Below, piece by piece: positions 47,032 to 54,896 of a DNA stretch of 64,000 bases. Each line of letters starts with the position of its first letter. The first letter of the stretch is position 1. Source of the stretch: a virus; IMG/VR virus record IMGVR_UViG_3300037840_000188, positions 62,001-126,000 of that record. One strand, written 5' to 3'. The notes beneath the pieces were generated by a model, which was not told the origin of the DNA, made no database searches, and was given only the letters and a program-made list of their open reading frames with translations. Position numbers and translations under genes: made by a program.

Positions 47032-47649
47032 GGTTTCAGTTAAGGCGAGACACAAGCAAGCGGATAGAGTCACTCCAAGGATACTCACCGATAGCGCGGG
47101 AAACTGCAAGCTTTAACGAGACCACGGGTTACCACGGGACACGGGCAGGGGTTAAATGAGACCTGCCCGTATTACAGGTGCGCCATTCGTTTGCGGAATG
47201 CGGGTAAACTCCGATTCGTCAGCAAGCTTATACGCTCACTTGCGGGAGACACGGGAGACCAGCACGGCGAGACCTGACGCACGCGAGTGGCGACACTGGT
47301 AAGGGTCTCAAGAGTAGTAACCGCGAAACGCGTTCGAGTGGCGACACTGATATCGCGGAGACCACGGGTAGTCAGTTCATTGATATAGCGTCTCGGGACA
47401 AGCTTACGCTTGCTTCGGATGCAATCGGCCATGGGATACGCGGCCATGGCTATCGTCAGAGACACTGGCGATTCATAACCGGAAACATCAGGTTCGCAAA
47501 AACGTCCGGTTAACGTGCTGATAGACCGCGTGGCACGCGCGGGACTGTGACAGAGTCGGATAGGTGTCAACACACTACGGGAGACCGTAGACGAACATAT
47601 AGAGCCATGAGTGCTTACGCATTCGTGGCTCTTAGTGTTTGGAGATAAC
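47032..47649 (+). ncRNA. long structured non-coding leader RNA
   Basis: 618 nt between a strong promoter and ATG 47650 without a plausible plus-strand gene. Many local hairpins are visible: CGGGCAGG/CCTGCCCG (47140-47172), CTACGG-GAGA-CCGTAG (about 47575), GAGCCA...TGGCTC (47602-47631), CCATGG pairs near 47430-47450. Repeated words include GAGTGGCGACACTG (twice) and GAGACCACGGGT (twice). Size and ornate structure recall large phage RNAs such as ROOL or GOLLD, but I cannot match a family. Confidence 0.6.
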
Positions 47650-48342
47650 ATGTCAAAACTGATTAAAGACGGCGATAGCCTGGTTTCCGCTAAGACGTCA
47701 GGCGGATATGAAATCCATGTCTATGATGACGGATTCGGCCCATTGTGGATATCCCGAAACTCAATCGGGATTAACGGTATCGTTCGCGCGCGGTCATGGG
47801 AAGACGCGTACTCGATTTGTGAAGACGAGTTTTTTCCGGAAGCGGACGAGACCATAGAACAGCTGGTTAAAGAGTACGGATTTAAGCGGGAGAATGTCAA
47901 AATCATTCATCCTGCGCACCGTAAGACTTCCCCAGTGACGTACGCCAATGGCCACGTGGAAGAATTCGACATAGAAACATCCGTCCAACGTGATGCGACT
48001 ATGGCGGATTACCAGCTAACCGGCGGTAGTCTATTGCCTGGCCAGTTCGTACGCTGGGAAACGCGGGAAACTCCGGATGCGGACGCGTGGTCCGAGAATG
48101 AACTGTTTTGTGAGGCGTACGGATTCCGTCCAAATGGCCGCAATGAACGGGATACCATCGGCCATGGGATTTACTCGAAAGACTTGAACGGCGATAGCCT
48201 GGATAGGCTCACTCCGGAATTGCTGGCGGATATCGGTATTGAACTGGTGATTGAGGCTGAAGAGTCCGAAGAATCGGACCCGCGCGACGATCCTGCAAAT
48301 AACCCGGATGACGGCGGACGCGAGACACTGGCGGACGCGTAG
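47650..48342 (+). CDS. hypothetical 230-aa acidic protein
   Basis: GGAGAT ribosome site. Begins MSKLIKDGDSLVSAKTSGGY; alpha/beta first domain, second domain with GQFVRWETRETPDADAW, acidic disordered tail (EAEESEESDPRDD). No family recognised. Expressed from the long leader RNA if the transcript is continuous. Confidence 0.7.
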   Translation: MSKLIKDGDSLVSAKTSGGYEIHVYDDGFGPLWISRNSIGINGIVRARSWEDAYSICEDEFFPEADETIEQLVKEYGFKRENVKIIHPAHRKTSPVTYANGHVEEFDIETSVQRDATMADYQLTGGSLLPGQFVRWETRETPDADAWSENELFCEAYGFRPNGRNERDTIGHGIYSKDLNGDSLDRLTPELLADIGIELVIEAEESEESDPRDDPANNPDDGGRETLADA

Positions 48343-48345
48343 ACC

Positions 48346-48475
48346 ATGGAAAAACGCAAAAAACACTCCCATCGTTGCGCGATATGCCGTCAAGGCGTGT
48401 GAGGGGGTGTGTGCGTGTATTGGGCGGGTGGCGGTGAGCTACCCGGATGGTACGGAGGCTAAAGGTGAAATATAA
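48346..48475 (+). pseudogene. small Cys-rich gene, probably frameshifted
   Basis: ATG 48346 encodes MEKRKKHSHRCAICRQGV then TGA. The neighbouring frame continues KACEGVCACIGRVAVSYPDG and ends at 48475, where it overlaps the next start. Together they would form one Cys-rich protein with a +1 shift near 48395. Confidence 0.35.
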
Positions 48476-48644
48476 CGACAAAACCACACGCGCAATCGCG
48501 CTTCGTGAGACATGGCCAGCCACCTATGGTGCGGAATTCGTATCTCGCATAATGCTCGACGATGAGAACGTGAGCACCGAGCAAAAGGCACTCATCCGCG
48601 AATGGCTGGAACGCGACACTACCGCGCGGATCTCTGGAGCATAA
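48465..48644 (+). CDS. hypothetical 59-aa protein
   Basis: GTG 48465: KYNDKTTRAIALRETWPATY and on, helical. Unknown; the third repeated promoter follows its end. Confidence 0.6.
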   Translation: MKYNDKTTRAIALRETWPATYGAEFVSRIMLDDENVSTEQKALIREWLERDTTARISGA

Positions 48645-48660
48645 GTTTTGTCGAGTGCGC

Positions 48661-48689
48661 TTGACAGCGTACTTCGTACATGCTAAGCT
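48661..48689 (+). promoter_or_regulatory. repeated early promoter, copy 3
   Basis: TTGACA, 17-bp spacer ending CGTACATGC, TAAGCT. Eight nt before the ATG at 48697, leaving a very short leader. Best consensus of the three copies. Confidence 0.8.
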
Positions 48690-48696
48690 ACAAACC

Positions 48697-48882
48697 ATGA
48701 CAGAGACGCCCACGCAAAAACTACAGCGTCATACGGCCCTGAGCGTCGAGTACCGGCGCGAAGCCTGGGCAGCGGGCATTACGTCACCGTACCGCCTCGG
48801 GCGCTACGTTCAGGATCGCTTGTGTGGCGTGAGCCATGCACGGGCGATGGAGTTGCAGAAAGGGAAGAGAGAGCCAGTATGA
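48697..48882 (+). CDS. hypothetical 61-aa early protein
   Basis: MTETPTQKLQRHTALSVEYR, Arg-rich helix protein with a Cys. Directly behind promoter copy 3, so likely early and nearly leaderless. First gene of the long plus-strand run to 64 kb. Confidence 0.65.
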   Translation: MTETPTQKLQRHTALSVEYRREAWAAGITSPYRLGRYVQDRLCGVSHARAMELQKGKREPV

Positions 48883-49016
48883 GCAAACGGGAAGCGCTTG
48901 ACATTATCATGGACCTCGCACTCGGGAACATGTGCGACCGGGACAAGATGCCAGAAGAGCACACACGGCAGGCGCAGGCAATGGATATTGTGCTAGCGAT
49001 GGCGCAGGAGAGCTGA
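48879..49016 (+). CDS. hypothetical 45-aa protein
   Basis: ATGA overlap with previous gene. MSKREALDIIMDLALGNMCD, two helices, probably a small regulator or adaptor. Unknown. Confidence 0.6.
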   Translation: MSKREALDIIMDLALGNMCDRDKMPEEHTRQAQAMDIVLAMAQES

Positions 49017-49019
49017 GGC

Positions 49020-49226
49020 ATGCCCAAGCCAACCGAGAAAAGCGGCGACTGCTTTCTTTGCCGGTCCGCGCGTACTCAAATGCGGGGAATTATCCGCCGT
49101 TTGGAGATTTGTGCGCGAACGAATCAGAGCGAGCCAAGGGGCGAGATCGGGGCGCACGCGGTAGCGGCTGAGCAGTGGCGTGTCGCCGCGATCCTGAAAC
49201 ACTTCGTCGCGGAGTGTCTCTCATGA
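49020..49226 (+). CDS. zinc-containing 68-aa protein
   Basis: CFLCRSARTQMRG and ICART hint at metal binding; Arg-rich helical C terminus. The stop overlaps the next ATG. Confidence 0.55.
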   Translation: MPKPTEKSGDCFLCRSARTQMRGIIRRLEICARTNQSEPRGEIGAHAVAAEQWRVAAILKHFVAECLS

Positions 49227-49444
49227 CCACCCAGACCCAGACCCCCGCCGAATGGCTGGCGGAATAGTTCGAATACGAGTATTGCGCCGAATGCGGCGGG
49301 GACGCGGAGCACCATACCGTTATCGGAGTGCTTGGCAATTACTTCGCGCGCTGCGATTATCCGCCATCGGAGGCTACGGGATTGGGGTTTGATCCGGTCA
49401 TCGTGGAATACAGGGCACAGAAAGAGAAGGCGACTTCGATCTGA
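49223..49444 (+). pseudogene. small Cys-rich gene with an in-frame amber codon
   Basis: ATG 49223 (ATGA overlap) encodes MTTQTQTPAEWLAE, then TAG (49265-49267), then in the same frame FEYEYCAECGGDAEHHTVIG and NYFARCDYPP to TGA 49444. The part after TAG is a typical CAECGGDAEHH zinc protein and has no start of its own. Third case in the window of one TAG inside an otherwise intact gene. Confidence 0.7.
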
Positions 49445-49471
49445 TGGCGAAGGAAGGGGATATTTAAGCGA

Positions 49472-49861
49472 ATGTCGACACGTTGCACGACTCATTTTAA
49501 GTACGGCGAACGCACGGCAGCAGTTGTCTTCCGGCATACCGACGGCTATCCGTCAGGCGCGGGCGTCGACCTGCGTAAGTTTCTGGTCGAATGTAAGGCG
49601 CTGGAAGATAGCAGACTAAGCGACCCCTCAATGCTGGCCGCAAGATATGTGGTTTACCTTGCGGATATGTTCAGGGAGCACGGTGCGTCGCGGTTAAACT
49701 TTCTCTCGGTGCGAGTGATGATGGACGATTCTGGAGACGCTCAGTATCGGTATGTCATCGACTGTGCAAAAATTGACGCGGACGGCCTGCCGGAGCTGAC
49801 CTGCCTGAGTGTTTACGACGATCACAAAGAGGTAGCGATACCGAAGGCGGTCGCACTATGA
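49472..49861 (+). CDS. hypothetical 129-aa protein
   Basis: MSTRCTTHFKYGERTAAVVF and DGYPSGAGVDLRKFL: a phage family seen with RH(T)DGYP motifs, alpha/beta, unknown function. GGGGAT-type weak ribosome site. Ends with ATGA overlap. Confidence 0.7.
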   Translation: MSTRCTTHFKYGERTAAVVFRHTDGYPSGAGVDLRKFLVECKALEDSRLSDPSMLAARYVVYLADMFREHGASRLNFLSVRVMMDDSGDAQYRYVIDCAKIDADGLPELTCLSVYDDHKEVAIPKAVAL

Positions 49862-49938
49862 CCGACGCCCTGATAGCAGGAGTCTGTTTCGCGGCCATGA
49901 TAATCGCGGTTATCATTGGGACAAGGAAGGAGTACTGA
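49858..49938 (+). CDS. 26-aa membrane peptide
   Basis: MTDALIAGVCFAAMIIAVII plus GTRKEY: a single transmembrane helix with a basic end, overlapping both neighbours (ATGA, TGATG). Confidence 0.5.
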   Translation: MTDALIAGVCFAAMIIAVIIGTRKEY

Positions 49939-50309
49939 TGCGCGCGTTAATACTCGGCTGTTTTCTATGCGCCTCTGCGCTGGGATGCGACTACACCCCT
50001 ATCGGCGACAACTGGCGGGAAATCAAGACCGCGCCTCACGTCAGCACGGTCGAGCTGTTCGATGCGACCCAGCCGTGGTATGGCCTTTACAGGTGGCGTG
50101 CTGGCCGGTGGGATCGGATAAGCGCGGGCGGCGATGGGCATTGGCGAATTAAAGAGAGCGGGTGTTTGTTCTGGCGTCCTTACGTTGGACGACTCGCGGA
50201 GTATAAAGATCCTACCGGCGGCGGGCAAGTGGGAAACCATCGACGGGATGCCGTGGGAATGCCGGGAACGAAGCGCACCGAAGCCATCAAAGAATTACGT
50301 TCTCGCTGA
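49938..50309 (+). CDS. exported or lipoprotein-like protein
   Basis: 123 residues with MRALILGCFLCASALGC, a lipobox-like signal (SALGC). The mature N-terminal part WREIKTAPHVSTVELFD, then WYGLYRWRAGRWDRI, is family-like. From about 50130 another frame (MGIGELKRAGV, then GKWETIDGMPWECRERSAP to 50379) looks equally coding, so a frameshift or overlapping gene may exist. Confidence 0.5.
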   Translation: MRALILGCFLCASALGCDYTPIGDNWREIKTAPHVSTVELFDATQPWYGLYRWRAGRWDRISAGGDGHWRIKESGCLFWRPYVGRLAEYKDPTGGGQVGNHRRDAVGMPGTKRTEAIKELRSR

Positions 50310-50469
50310 GGCCGGGAAGATGTTCATCAGGAAGGGCAGGGCGACAAGCGTGACGGCGGCTAAGCCTGCCTGCCTGTAGGTGATCTCTGGGCGCGAGTCG
50401 GGCGGCTTGCCCGACGCTGCAAGCAAAGCATTTGGTTTTGGTGTTTGAGTAGGGGAGGTAGAGAGGGAA

Positions 50470-50868
50470 ATGGAATTCGACACGAAAGAACTGGAGCGGC
50501 TGGAGGCAAAGGCCGCTTTGGACTTACAAGCTCATCGTATAGCCGAAAAGACGTGGCGTGAAACCTCGGAGGCGGAGGCATCTGAGCGATCGCGGCTACG
50601 CGCTCTCGGATATGGATCACCGTTTCCGCTTGGGAGCCGCGTTATCAAAACCTCATGGGGAAGAAAAAGCAAATCCATTAAAGGTGTCGTCGAATGCATG
50701 ACAAATGAGAATCGCCGCACTTATGCCGAAAACGGCGGCTCTGGTCATGGCGGTGTATTCGTGGTGCGTCATCTAAAGGCCGATGGAACACCCGGGATTG
50801 CGTTCACTTCGCTTGATCGGTGGGAGTTGGGGAATTGGTCGCTCGTGAAGTCCGAGGTATCTGCATGA
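50470..50868 (+). CDS. hypothetical 132-aa protein
   Basis: AGGTAGAGAGGG ribosome region. Coiled-coil N terminus (ELERLEAKAALDLQAHRIAE), then SPFPLGSRVIKTSWGR and a beta-rich C terminus. Unknown. Confidence 0.65.
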   Translation: MEFDTKELERLEAKAALDLQAHRIAEKTWRETSEAEASERSRLRALGYGSPFPLGSRVIKTSWGRKSKSIKGVVECMTNENRRTYAENGGSGHGGVFVVRHLKADGTPGIAFTSLDRWELGNWSLVKSEVSA

Positions 50869-51086
50869 CCCCTCCAAAGACACCGCAGGCCGAAAGAGAT
50901 CCGCGAGTTAACCCGCGCGTCGGTGATGTCTGCTCGTTTCGGGACAAGCCGAGTCGAACCGTGACCAAGCGATTCACCGACGCCTGCGGCTCTGAATGGG
51001 TGGACTACACGATCACAAAGCAGATTCGCCTCGAAGGATGGAAGCGGACGATGAAGAACAGCCGCGTTTGGGTGGTTTCGGTATGA
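50865..51086 (+). CDS. hypothetical 73-aa protein
   Basis: ATGA overlap. NPRVGDVCSFRDKPSRTVTK and YTITKQIRLEGWKRTM: an SH3-like barrel pattern shared with the genes at 51358 and 61230 (VGDVW-type N termini), which suggests a small paralogous family. Confidence 0.6.
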   Translation: MTPPKTPQAERDPRVNPRVGDVCSFRDKPSRTVTKRFTDACGSEWVDYTITKQIRLEGWKRTMKNSRVWVVSV

Positions 51087-51361
51087 GCCAGTCTACCCGC
51101 AGGGAGCAGCACACGCCGAACCGCTTCCGCATTATCTTCAACGGCGAAGAGTATCGAGTTTCGATTCCGAACTACGAGGGCGGCGAGGTTGTTACGGCTG
51201 AGATCGCCGATCAGATGCTGGTGGCACTAAAATCCATCAACGAATGGATACTCGATACCGGACATCCGATTGAGCGTCGGGATTTGTGGAACGCGAAGTT
51301 TTTGAAGGCTCACGATCTCGCCGCCGCTGCGATCAAGAGAGCAGAGGGTACAGCCCGATGA
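51083..51361 (+). CDS. hypothetical 92-aa protein
   Basis: ATGA overlap. RFRIIFNGEEYRVSIPNYEG then a helical half with IADQMLVALKSINEWI. Unknown, embedded in the early small-gene run. Confidence 0.6.
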   Translation: MSQSTRREQHTPNRFRIIFNGEEYRVSIPNYEGGEVVTAEIADQMLVALKSINEWILDTGHPIERRDLWNAKFLKAHDLAAAAIKRAEGTAR

Positions 51362-51609
51362 GACAACCAAAACCGAAGATTGAGATCCGCGTCGGCCAAG
51401 TGTGGCGGGACAAGGACCGCAGACGGCAAGAGGATGGGAATGTGCGCGAGATGACGGTAGCCTTCGTAAACGAGACAATGATAACCGTTGATGTCCATCA
51501 CGGACAGGAGCCGGAACTCGACTGGCGCACGATGTTTCAGCGCTCACGTTTCGGCTCAGGCCGCGCGAACGACAGTTTTGAGCTTGTTTCTGAACCGGAG
51601 GCCACGAAG

Positions 51610-52744
51610 TCAACGACTATCGACCGAAAGTCGATAGCTTGTCCCGCCCGCTGAAAGCGGGCTGAAGACGTTCGGCGCGTTGACGTTGCGCCCTGCGGCG
51701 GTGATTTGCCGCAGCGTTGGTATCTGCATGGGCCTCGTGATGGCACGAGACGCAGCGGAACTTAGACTGGCTGGAGCGGTTGGATTTTGAGATATGACTG
51801 CAACGATTACATTCGCGGGACGAGTTTCGGGGATCGGTCACCTCGACCGGCACGCCCCCAATTCCAGCTTTGTAAGCCACGAACGATCTCAATTGCCTGA
51901 ACGCCCAACTTCGCAGAACTACCCGTTGCGACTTCCTAACCTTTACCCGGTCGAGAATACCGCCAAGTTCTTCGATGGCGATACCCCGACCAGTGCCTTT
52001 GGCTGTCGCAACGATCTGTTTGGATATGCAATGGTTAATGTCACGAGCAAAACGCGATTCTTTGCCCGCCAATTTACGAAGACGACGGCGTGCCGACTTC
52101 GTTTGAAGCTTCTGGAGTTTGGTTCTCAGTCGGCGCTGCCGATGCCGCACGGCTTTGACCGGCTTACCGCTGTAGTGCTTTCCGTCCGAGTCGCTGGCGA
52201 TATTAGTAATCCCGAAGTCGACGCCAAGGAAATCATCGGCGTCTCTCGGTTCGGGCTCCTCAACGTTACACGTGGCTGTCAGAAACCAGTTGCCGCGATG
52301 GAAGAGAAGATCAGATTCGCCCTGGCGGGATGCGAGCAGCGCCAGCTGCCTCTCTCCTGCGACAAAGTTGCATTTTATGCGCCCGTCGAGAGTGCTTATG
52401 GAAACTGTCTTCTTATCGACATGCCACGTCAGATTTCGGTCGTCGAATGCGAGGCTACCGAGCGGCTTAAATCGCCGCTTTGTTTTCTTGTCGAGCTTAT
52501 ATGCGTCCGCGACCTTCGCTGTGCATCGGACGGCCACTTGGGCTGGAATTCCGAAGGTCTCTCGCAGTTCTCGGTACGAGAGTTTCTGGAGCGCGTATTG
52601 GGCAAACGTCTTCTGTTTCCACGCTTGATCGCTCAGCCAATTGCAGGCTTTATTTGCCGTGCGCAGTAACTTATCGAGAGCCATCCGTTGCGCGGCGTCG
52701 GGGAGCAATTTAACTTTTGCGGAAAGCTTCAATGATCCAGTATA
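51610..52744 (-). mobile_element. IS200/IS605-group TnpB element 1
   Basis: About 1,135 bp with a single tnpB gene and no TnpA, so non-autonomous. On the minus strand the left flank ends TTGAT, the known target/TAM type of ISDra2-like elements, and the right end contains hairpins CAGCCCGC...GCGGGC and CTATCGAC-TTT-GGTCGATAG followed by TTGAC. The right end is expected to form the omega RNA whose guide would be copied from the flank at about 51590-51609. Confidence 0.75.
51617..52732 (-). CDS. tnpB: TnpB RNA-guided nuclease 1
   Basis: About 371 residues from TTG 52732. RuvC-like motifs: FLGVDFGITNIASD (Asp), GIAIEELGGIL (Glu) and HADTNAAANHR (Asp); zinc finger CNRCSHISKSNRSSQSKFRC with CVSC. 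N-terminal part typical (KLLPDAAQRMALDKLLRTAN). TnpB cleaves DNA using an RNA from the element's right end and helps element retention. Upstream open frame is outside the element. Confidence 0.9.
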   Translation of the reverse strand: MKLSAKVKLLPDAAQRMALDKLLRTANKACNWLSDQAWKQKTFAQYALQKLSYRELRETFGIPAQVAVRCTAKVADAYKLDKKTKRRFKPLGSLAFDDRNLTWHVDKKTVSISTLDGRIKCNFVAGERQLALLASRQGESDLLFHRGNWFLTATCNVEEPEPRDADDFLGVDFGITNIASDSDGKHYSGKPVKAVRHRQRRLRTKLQKLQTKSARRRLRKLAGKESRFARDINHCISKQIVATAKGTGRGIAIEELGGILDRVKVRKSQRVVLRSWAFRQLRSFVAYKAGIGGVPVEVTDPRNSSRECNRCSHISKSNRSSQSKFRCVSCHHEAHADTNAAANHRRRAQRQRAERLQPAFSGRDKLSTFGR

Positions 52745-52754
52745 ATCAAGTATT

Positions 52755-52874
52755 GATGAAAAAAGCAAATCTCGACGGAAACTGGCAGTCGATGGGCGAC
52801 GAGAAGTTGGATGCCGTAGCCGCTGCCTTGGGCTGGGAAGATCCCGCTGGCTGCACGTCTGAGGCGAAGCAATG
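52755..52874 (+). CDS. 39-aa peptide
   Basis: ATG 52755: MKKANLDGNWQSMGDEKLDA and 19 more. Overlaps the restored preceding gene (TGATG) and the next gene (ATGA). CsbD-like or stress peptide resemblance is weak. Confidence 0.6.
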
Positions 52875-52990
52875 AGCGACCGCCTGAAAGGCTGCATTGT
52901 CAGTTTCGACCACGATATCCGCGAAGACGACGCCGAGTTTTACCTAAACGCCATCCGTGCAATAAAAGGGAATTATATACATAATTTCCC

Positions 52991-53019
52991 TTGACTCCTT
53001 TGGGGTAATCATCTACTAT
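52991..53019 (+). promoter_or_regulatory. T3 left-end promoter
   Basis: TTGACT, 17-bp spacer, TACTAT, 6 nt before the ATG at 53026. Same layout as the T2 left-end promoter. Confidence 0.7.
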
Positions 53020-53025
53020 TGAGAC

Positions 53026-53349
53026 ATGGAGAGCAACACAATGACCTGCGAAAAATGTACCGAACAGATAACAATTCACGCCGACGGCACGGCTGCTTGC
53101 GGATGCGAACTTCGGAGTTTGGCCGAGTTGCTGGCGGGTAAAACCGACCCGGCGGGATGGGACGCGGAACTGGTGACGCGGGACGCGGCGAAAGAAGTCC
53201 TGATGTCCGCAATCGACGATGAAGAGTTGGCCGATTTCGTCCACGAATCGGTGGATGAGCCTGCTGTGCTTCTTCGTGCCAAGGGCGACATCGAACTCGC
53301 TATATCTTTGTGCCAGGCAGCTCTGGCCGATTTTAAGGCGGAAGCGTAA
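53026..53349 (+). CDS. T3 accessory protein upstream of the transposase
   Basis: 107 residues: TCEKCTEQITIHADGTAACG plus CELRSL gives a small zinc site, then an acidic helical region (AIDDEELADFVHESVDEPAV). The stop abuts the transposase start. Possibly a transposition regulator; function unknown. Confidence 0.65.
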   Translation: MESNTMTCEKCTEQITIHADGTAACGCELRSLAELLAGKTDPAGWDAELVTRDAAKEVLMSAIDDEELADFVHESVDEPAVLLRAKGDIELAISLCQAALADFKAEA

Positions 53350-54273
53350 ATGTCGAAATCCACCATCTCCACCTTCCAACTTTTCGCGCTGTTTCCCGAC
53401 GAGGAGACGGCGCGAAAATATCTGGAGGGCCGTCTGTGGCCCAACGGGCTGGTTTGCCCGCAGTGCGGTAATGCCGCGTTGCTGACGCGCCCAAACGGCT
53501 TCTTTCGCTGCAATCCGTGTGGGAAGTACACGTTTTCTGTGCGCGAAGGCACAATCTTCGGACGCTCGAAGATCCCACTGCACAAGTGGATTTACGCGAT
53601 GTATCTGCTGGTCACCGCCCGCAAGGGCATCAGCAGCCTGCAACTCGCAAAAGAGATCGGCGTCACCCAGAAATCCGCGTGGTTCATGCTTCAGCGCCTG
53701 CGGGAGGCGTGCGGAGACTCTGACGACATCGACAAACTGCGCGGCGATATTGAGATCGATGAATGCTTTGTGGGCGGGAAAGAGGCCAACAAGCACGAGC
53801 GGAAGAAGCTCCACGCGGGACGAGGCGCGGTCGGCAAAGTCGCAGTACTCGGAATGCGGGAGCGCGGCGGCAGGACGCGGGCGCAAGTCATCGACCAGCG
53901 CACCATCGAGACGATCCAGGGCGCGATTCACGCTGGCGTTGAGGTTGGATCGCAACTCTACACCGATGAGCACGTAGCGTATACGGATCTGGACGGCCTG
54001 TTCTTCCGTCACGAGACAGTCAACCACGGCGCGGGAGAATACGCGCGGGGCGAAGCTCACACGAACAGCATTGAGAGCGTCTGGGCGGTCCTGAAGCGCG
54101 GGCTGCATGGCGTCTACCACCACGCCAGTCCGAAGCATCTCAGCCGATACGTTGACGAGTTCACATTTCGGCTGAACGAGGGCAAGGTGTCCCGGCACAG
54201 TCTGGAGCGGCTCGCGTCGTTTGTTGATCGCGTGGCGGGTAAGCGGATCACCTATGCGGAGGTCATCGCATGA
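53350..54273 (+). CDS. IS1595-family transposase (T3)
   Basis: 307 residues, intact. Zinc ribbon CPQCGN...RCNPCGK, HTH region SSLQLAKEIGVTQKSAWFML, catalytic motifs IEIDECFVGGK, LYTDEHVAY, HTNSIESVWAVL. Terminal AEVIA overlaps the next small gene (ATGA). Confidence 0.93.
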   Translation: MSKSTISTFQLFALFPDEETARKYLEGRLWPNGLVCPQCGNAALLTRPNGFFRCNPCGKYTFSVREGTIFGRSKIPLHKWIYAMYLLVTARKGISSLQLAKEIGVTQKSAWFMLQRLREACGDSDDIDKLRGDIEIDECFVGGKEANKHERKKLHAGRGAVGKVAVLGMRERGGRTRAQVIDQRTIETIQGAIHAGVEVGSQLYTDEHVAYTDLDGLFFRHETVNHGAGEYARGEAHTNSIESVWAVLKRGLHGVYHHASPKHLSRYVDEFTFRLNEGKVSRHSLERLASFVDRVAGKRITYAEVIA

Positions 54274-54425
54274 GCGAGACTCCCAAGGTGCCAGAGCTGC
54301 TCGATTTGATCGTTGACAAGGTGCTGGCATACAAGCCGAAGCCTGTGAGCGTGGCGCAAAAGCGTCTCGCCCGAAAAGCGAAGAAGGCAAAGGCGAAAGA
54401 TCAATGTGGGAAATCATCTATATAA
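54270..54425 (+). CDS. small basic T3 companion protein
   Basis: 51 residues, MSETPKVPELLDLIVDKVLA then QKRLARKAKKAKAK. The stop codon lies within the right inverted repeat. Position and basic tail match the companions in T1, T2 and T4. Confidence 0.65.
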   Translation: MSETPKVPELLDLIVDKVLAYKPKPVSVAQKRLARKAKKAKAKDQCGKSSI

Positions 54426-54551
54426 TTCCCCAATAAAAGGCGTCGTAGATGTGAAGCCGGTACTTGCCGACACGGACGACTGGATAGTACGGTCGCGAGT
54501 ACGACGTGATGTCAGTATGAAGCTATACGACGCCATCAAGAGCATTACCGA

Positions 54552-54896
54552 ATGACCCCCGACCCTCAGTCTAAATCCGAAGCCCGCGAAATGTGGCGCG
54601 AGCTGGAGAGCGCCCCGCGTGAGAAGGAGAGCGCCCCGCGACCACGCCAGATCGAGCGCCCCAACACCGGTTCGCCGTTCGATCTGATGAACGAGGCTCA
54701 CGACATTGAAATCACCCGAGTTATCGAGCACTACGAGGGCGCTGTACAGCACCTGGAGAATCGCATTATCGAAGCCGAGATCGAATGCGAGGATATGCGG
54801 GAGGAAAAGACGCGACAGAAGCAGAAAATCGACCGCCTGTGGCTCGGCATCTTCGCGGCGGGGTTGTTTATTTGCTATCTGGTGGGGAAGTCATGA
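54552..54896 (+). CDS. coiled-coil membrane protein
   Basis: 114 residues, ATGA overlap with the T3-split gene. Polar N terminus with repeated ESAPREKESAPR, long coiled coil (YEGAVQHLENRIIEAEIECE) and a C-terminal transmembrane helix (LWLGIFAAGLFICYLVG). Tail-anchored topology. Confidence 0.65.
   Translation: MTPDPQSKSEAREMWRELESAPREKESAPRPRQIERPNTGSPFDLMNEAHDIEITRVIEHYEGAVQHLENRIIEAEIECEDMREEKTRQKQKIDRLWLGIFAAGLFICYLVGKS

Larger units (their letters stand above)
51358..52756 (+). pseudogene. small gene interrupted by TnpB element 1
   Basis: ATG 51358 encodes KIEIRVGQVWRDKDRRRQED and onward to FELVSEPEATK, where the element at 51610-52744 interrupts it. Joining 51609 to 52745 gives a natural end KIKY and a TGATG overlap with the next ATG at 52755. 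In the present sequence the frame runs 15 codons into the element. The exact joint may differ by one base. Confidence 0.7.
52968..54430 (+). mobile_element. IS1595-family transposon T3
   Basis: 1,463 bp. Inverted repeats GGGAATTATATA (52968-52979) and its complement (54419-54430); 8-bp target duplication CAATAAAA at 52960-52967 and 54431-54438. Cargo: a 107-residue protein before the transposase and a 51-residue basic protein after it. The transposase diverges from those of T1/T2 and T4. Confidence 0.93.
52872..54555 (+). pseudogene. small gene interrupted by T3 (reconstructable)
   Basis: ATG 52872 encodes MSDRLKGCIVSFDHDIREDD and up to NAIRAIK at 52967, where T3 begins. After T3 and one target copy are removed, 54439-54555 continues GVVDVKPVLADTDDWIVRSR to KSITE and TGA. 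The joined 70-residue protein matches a common phage family with DHDIREDDAE. Its stop overlaps the next ATG. Confidence 0.9.

Noticed and set aside
47172-47651. 159-codon minus-strand open frame
   Set aside because: Low-complexity Ser/Thr/Arg composition, antisense to a structured leader with a strong plus promoter.
51794-52669. 291-codon plus-strand open frame
   Set aside because: Antisense shadow of TnpB 1.
52900-54417. 505-codon minus-strand open frame
   Set aside because: Antisense shadow of the T3 transposase and its accessory gene.
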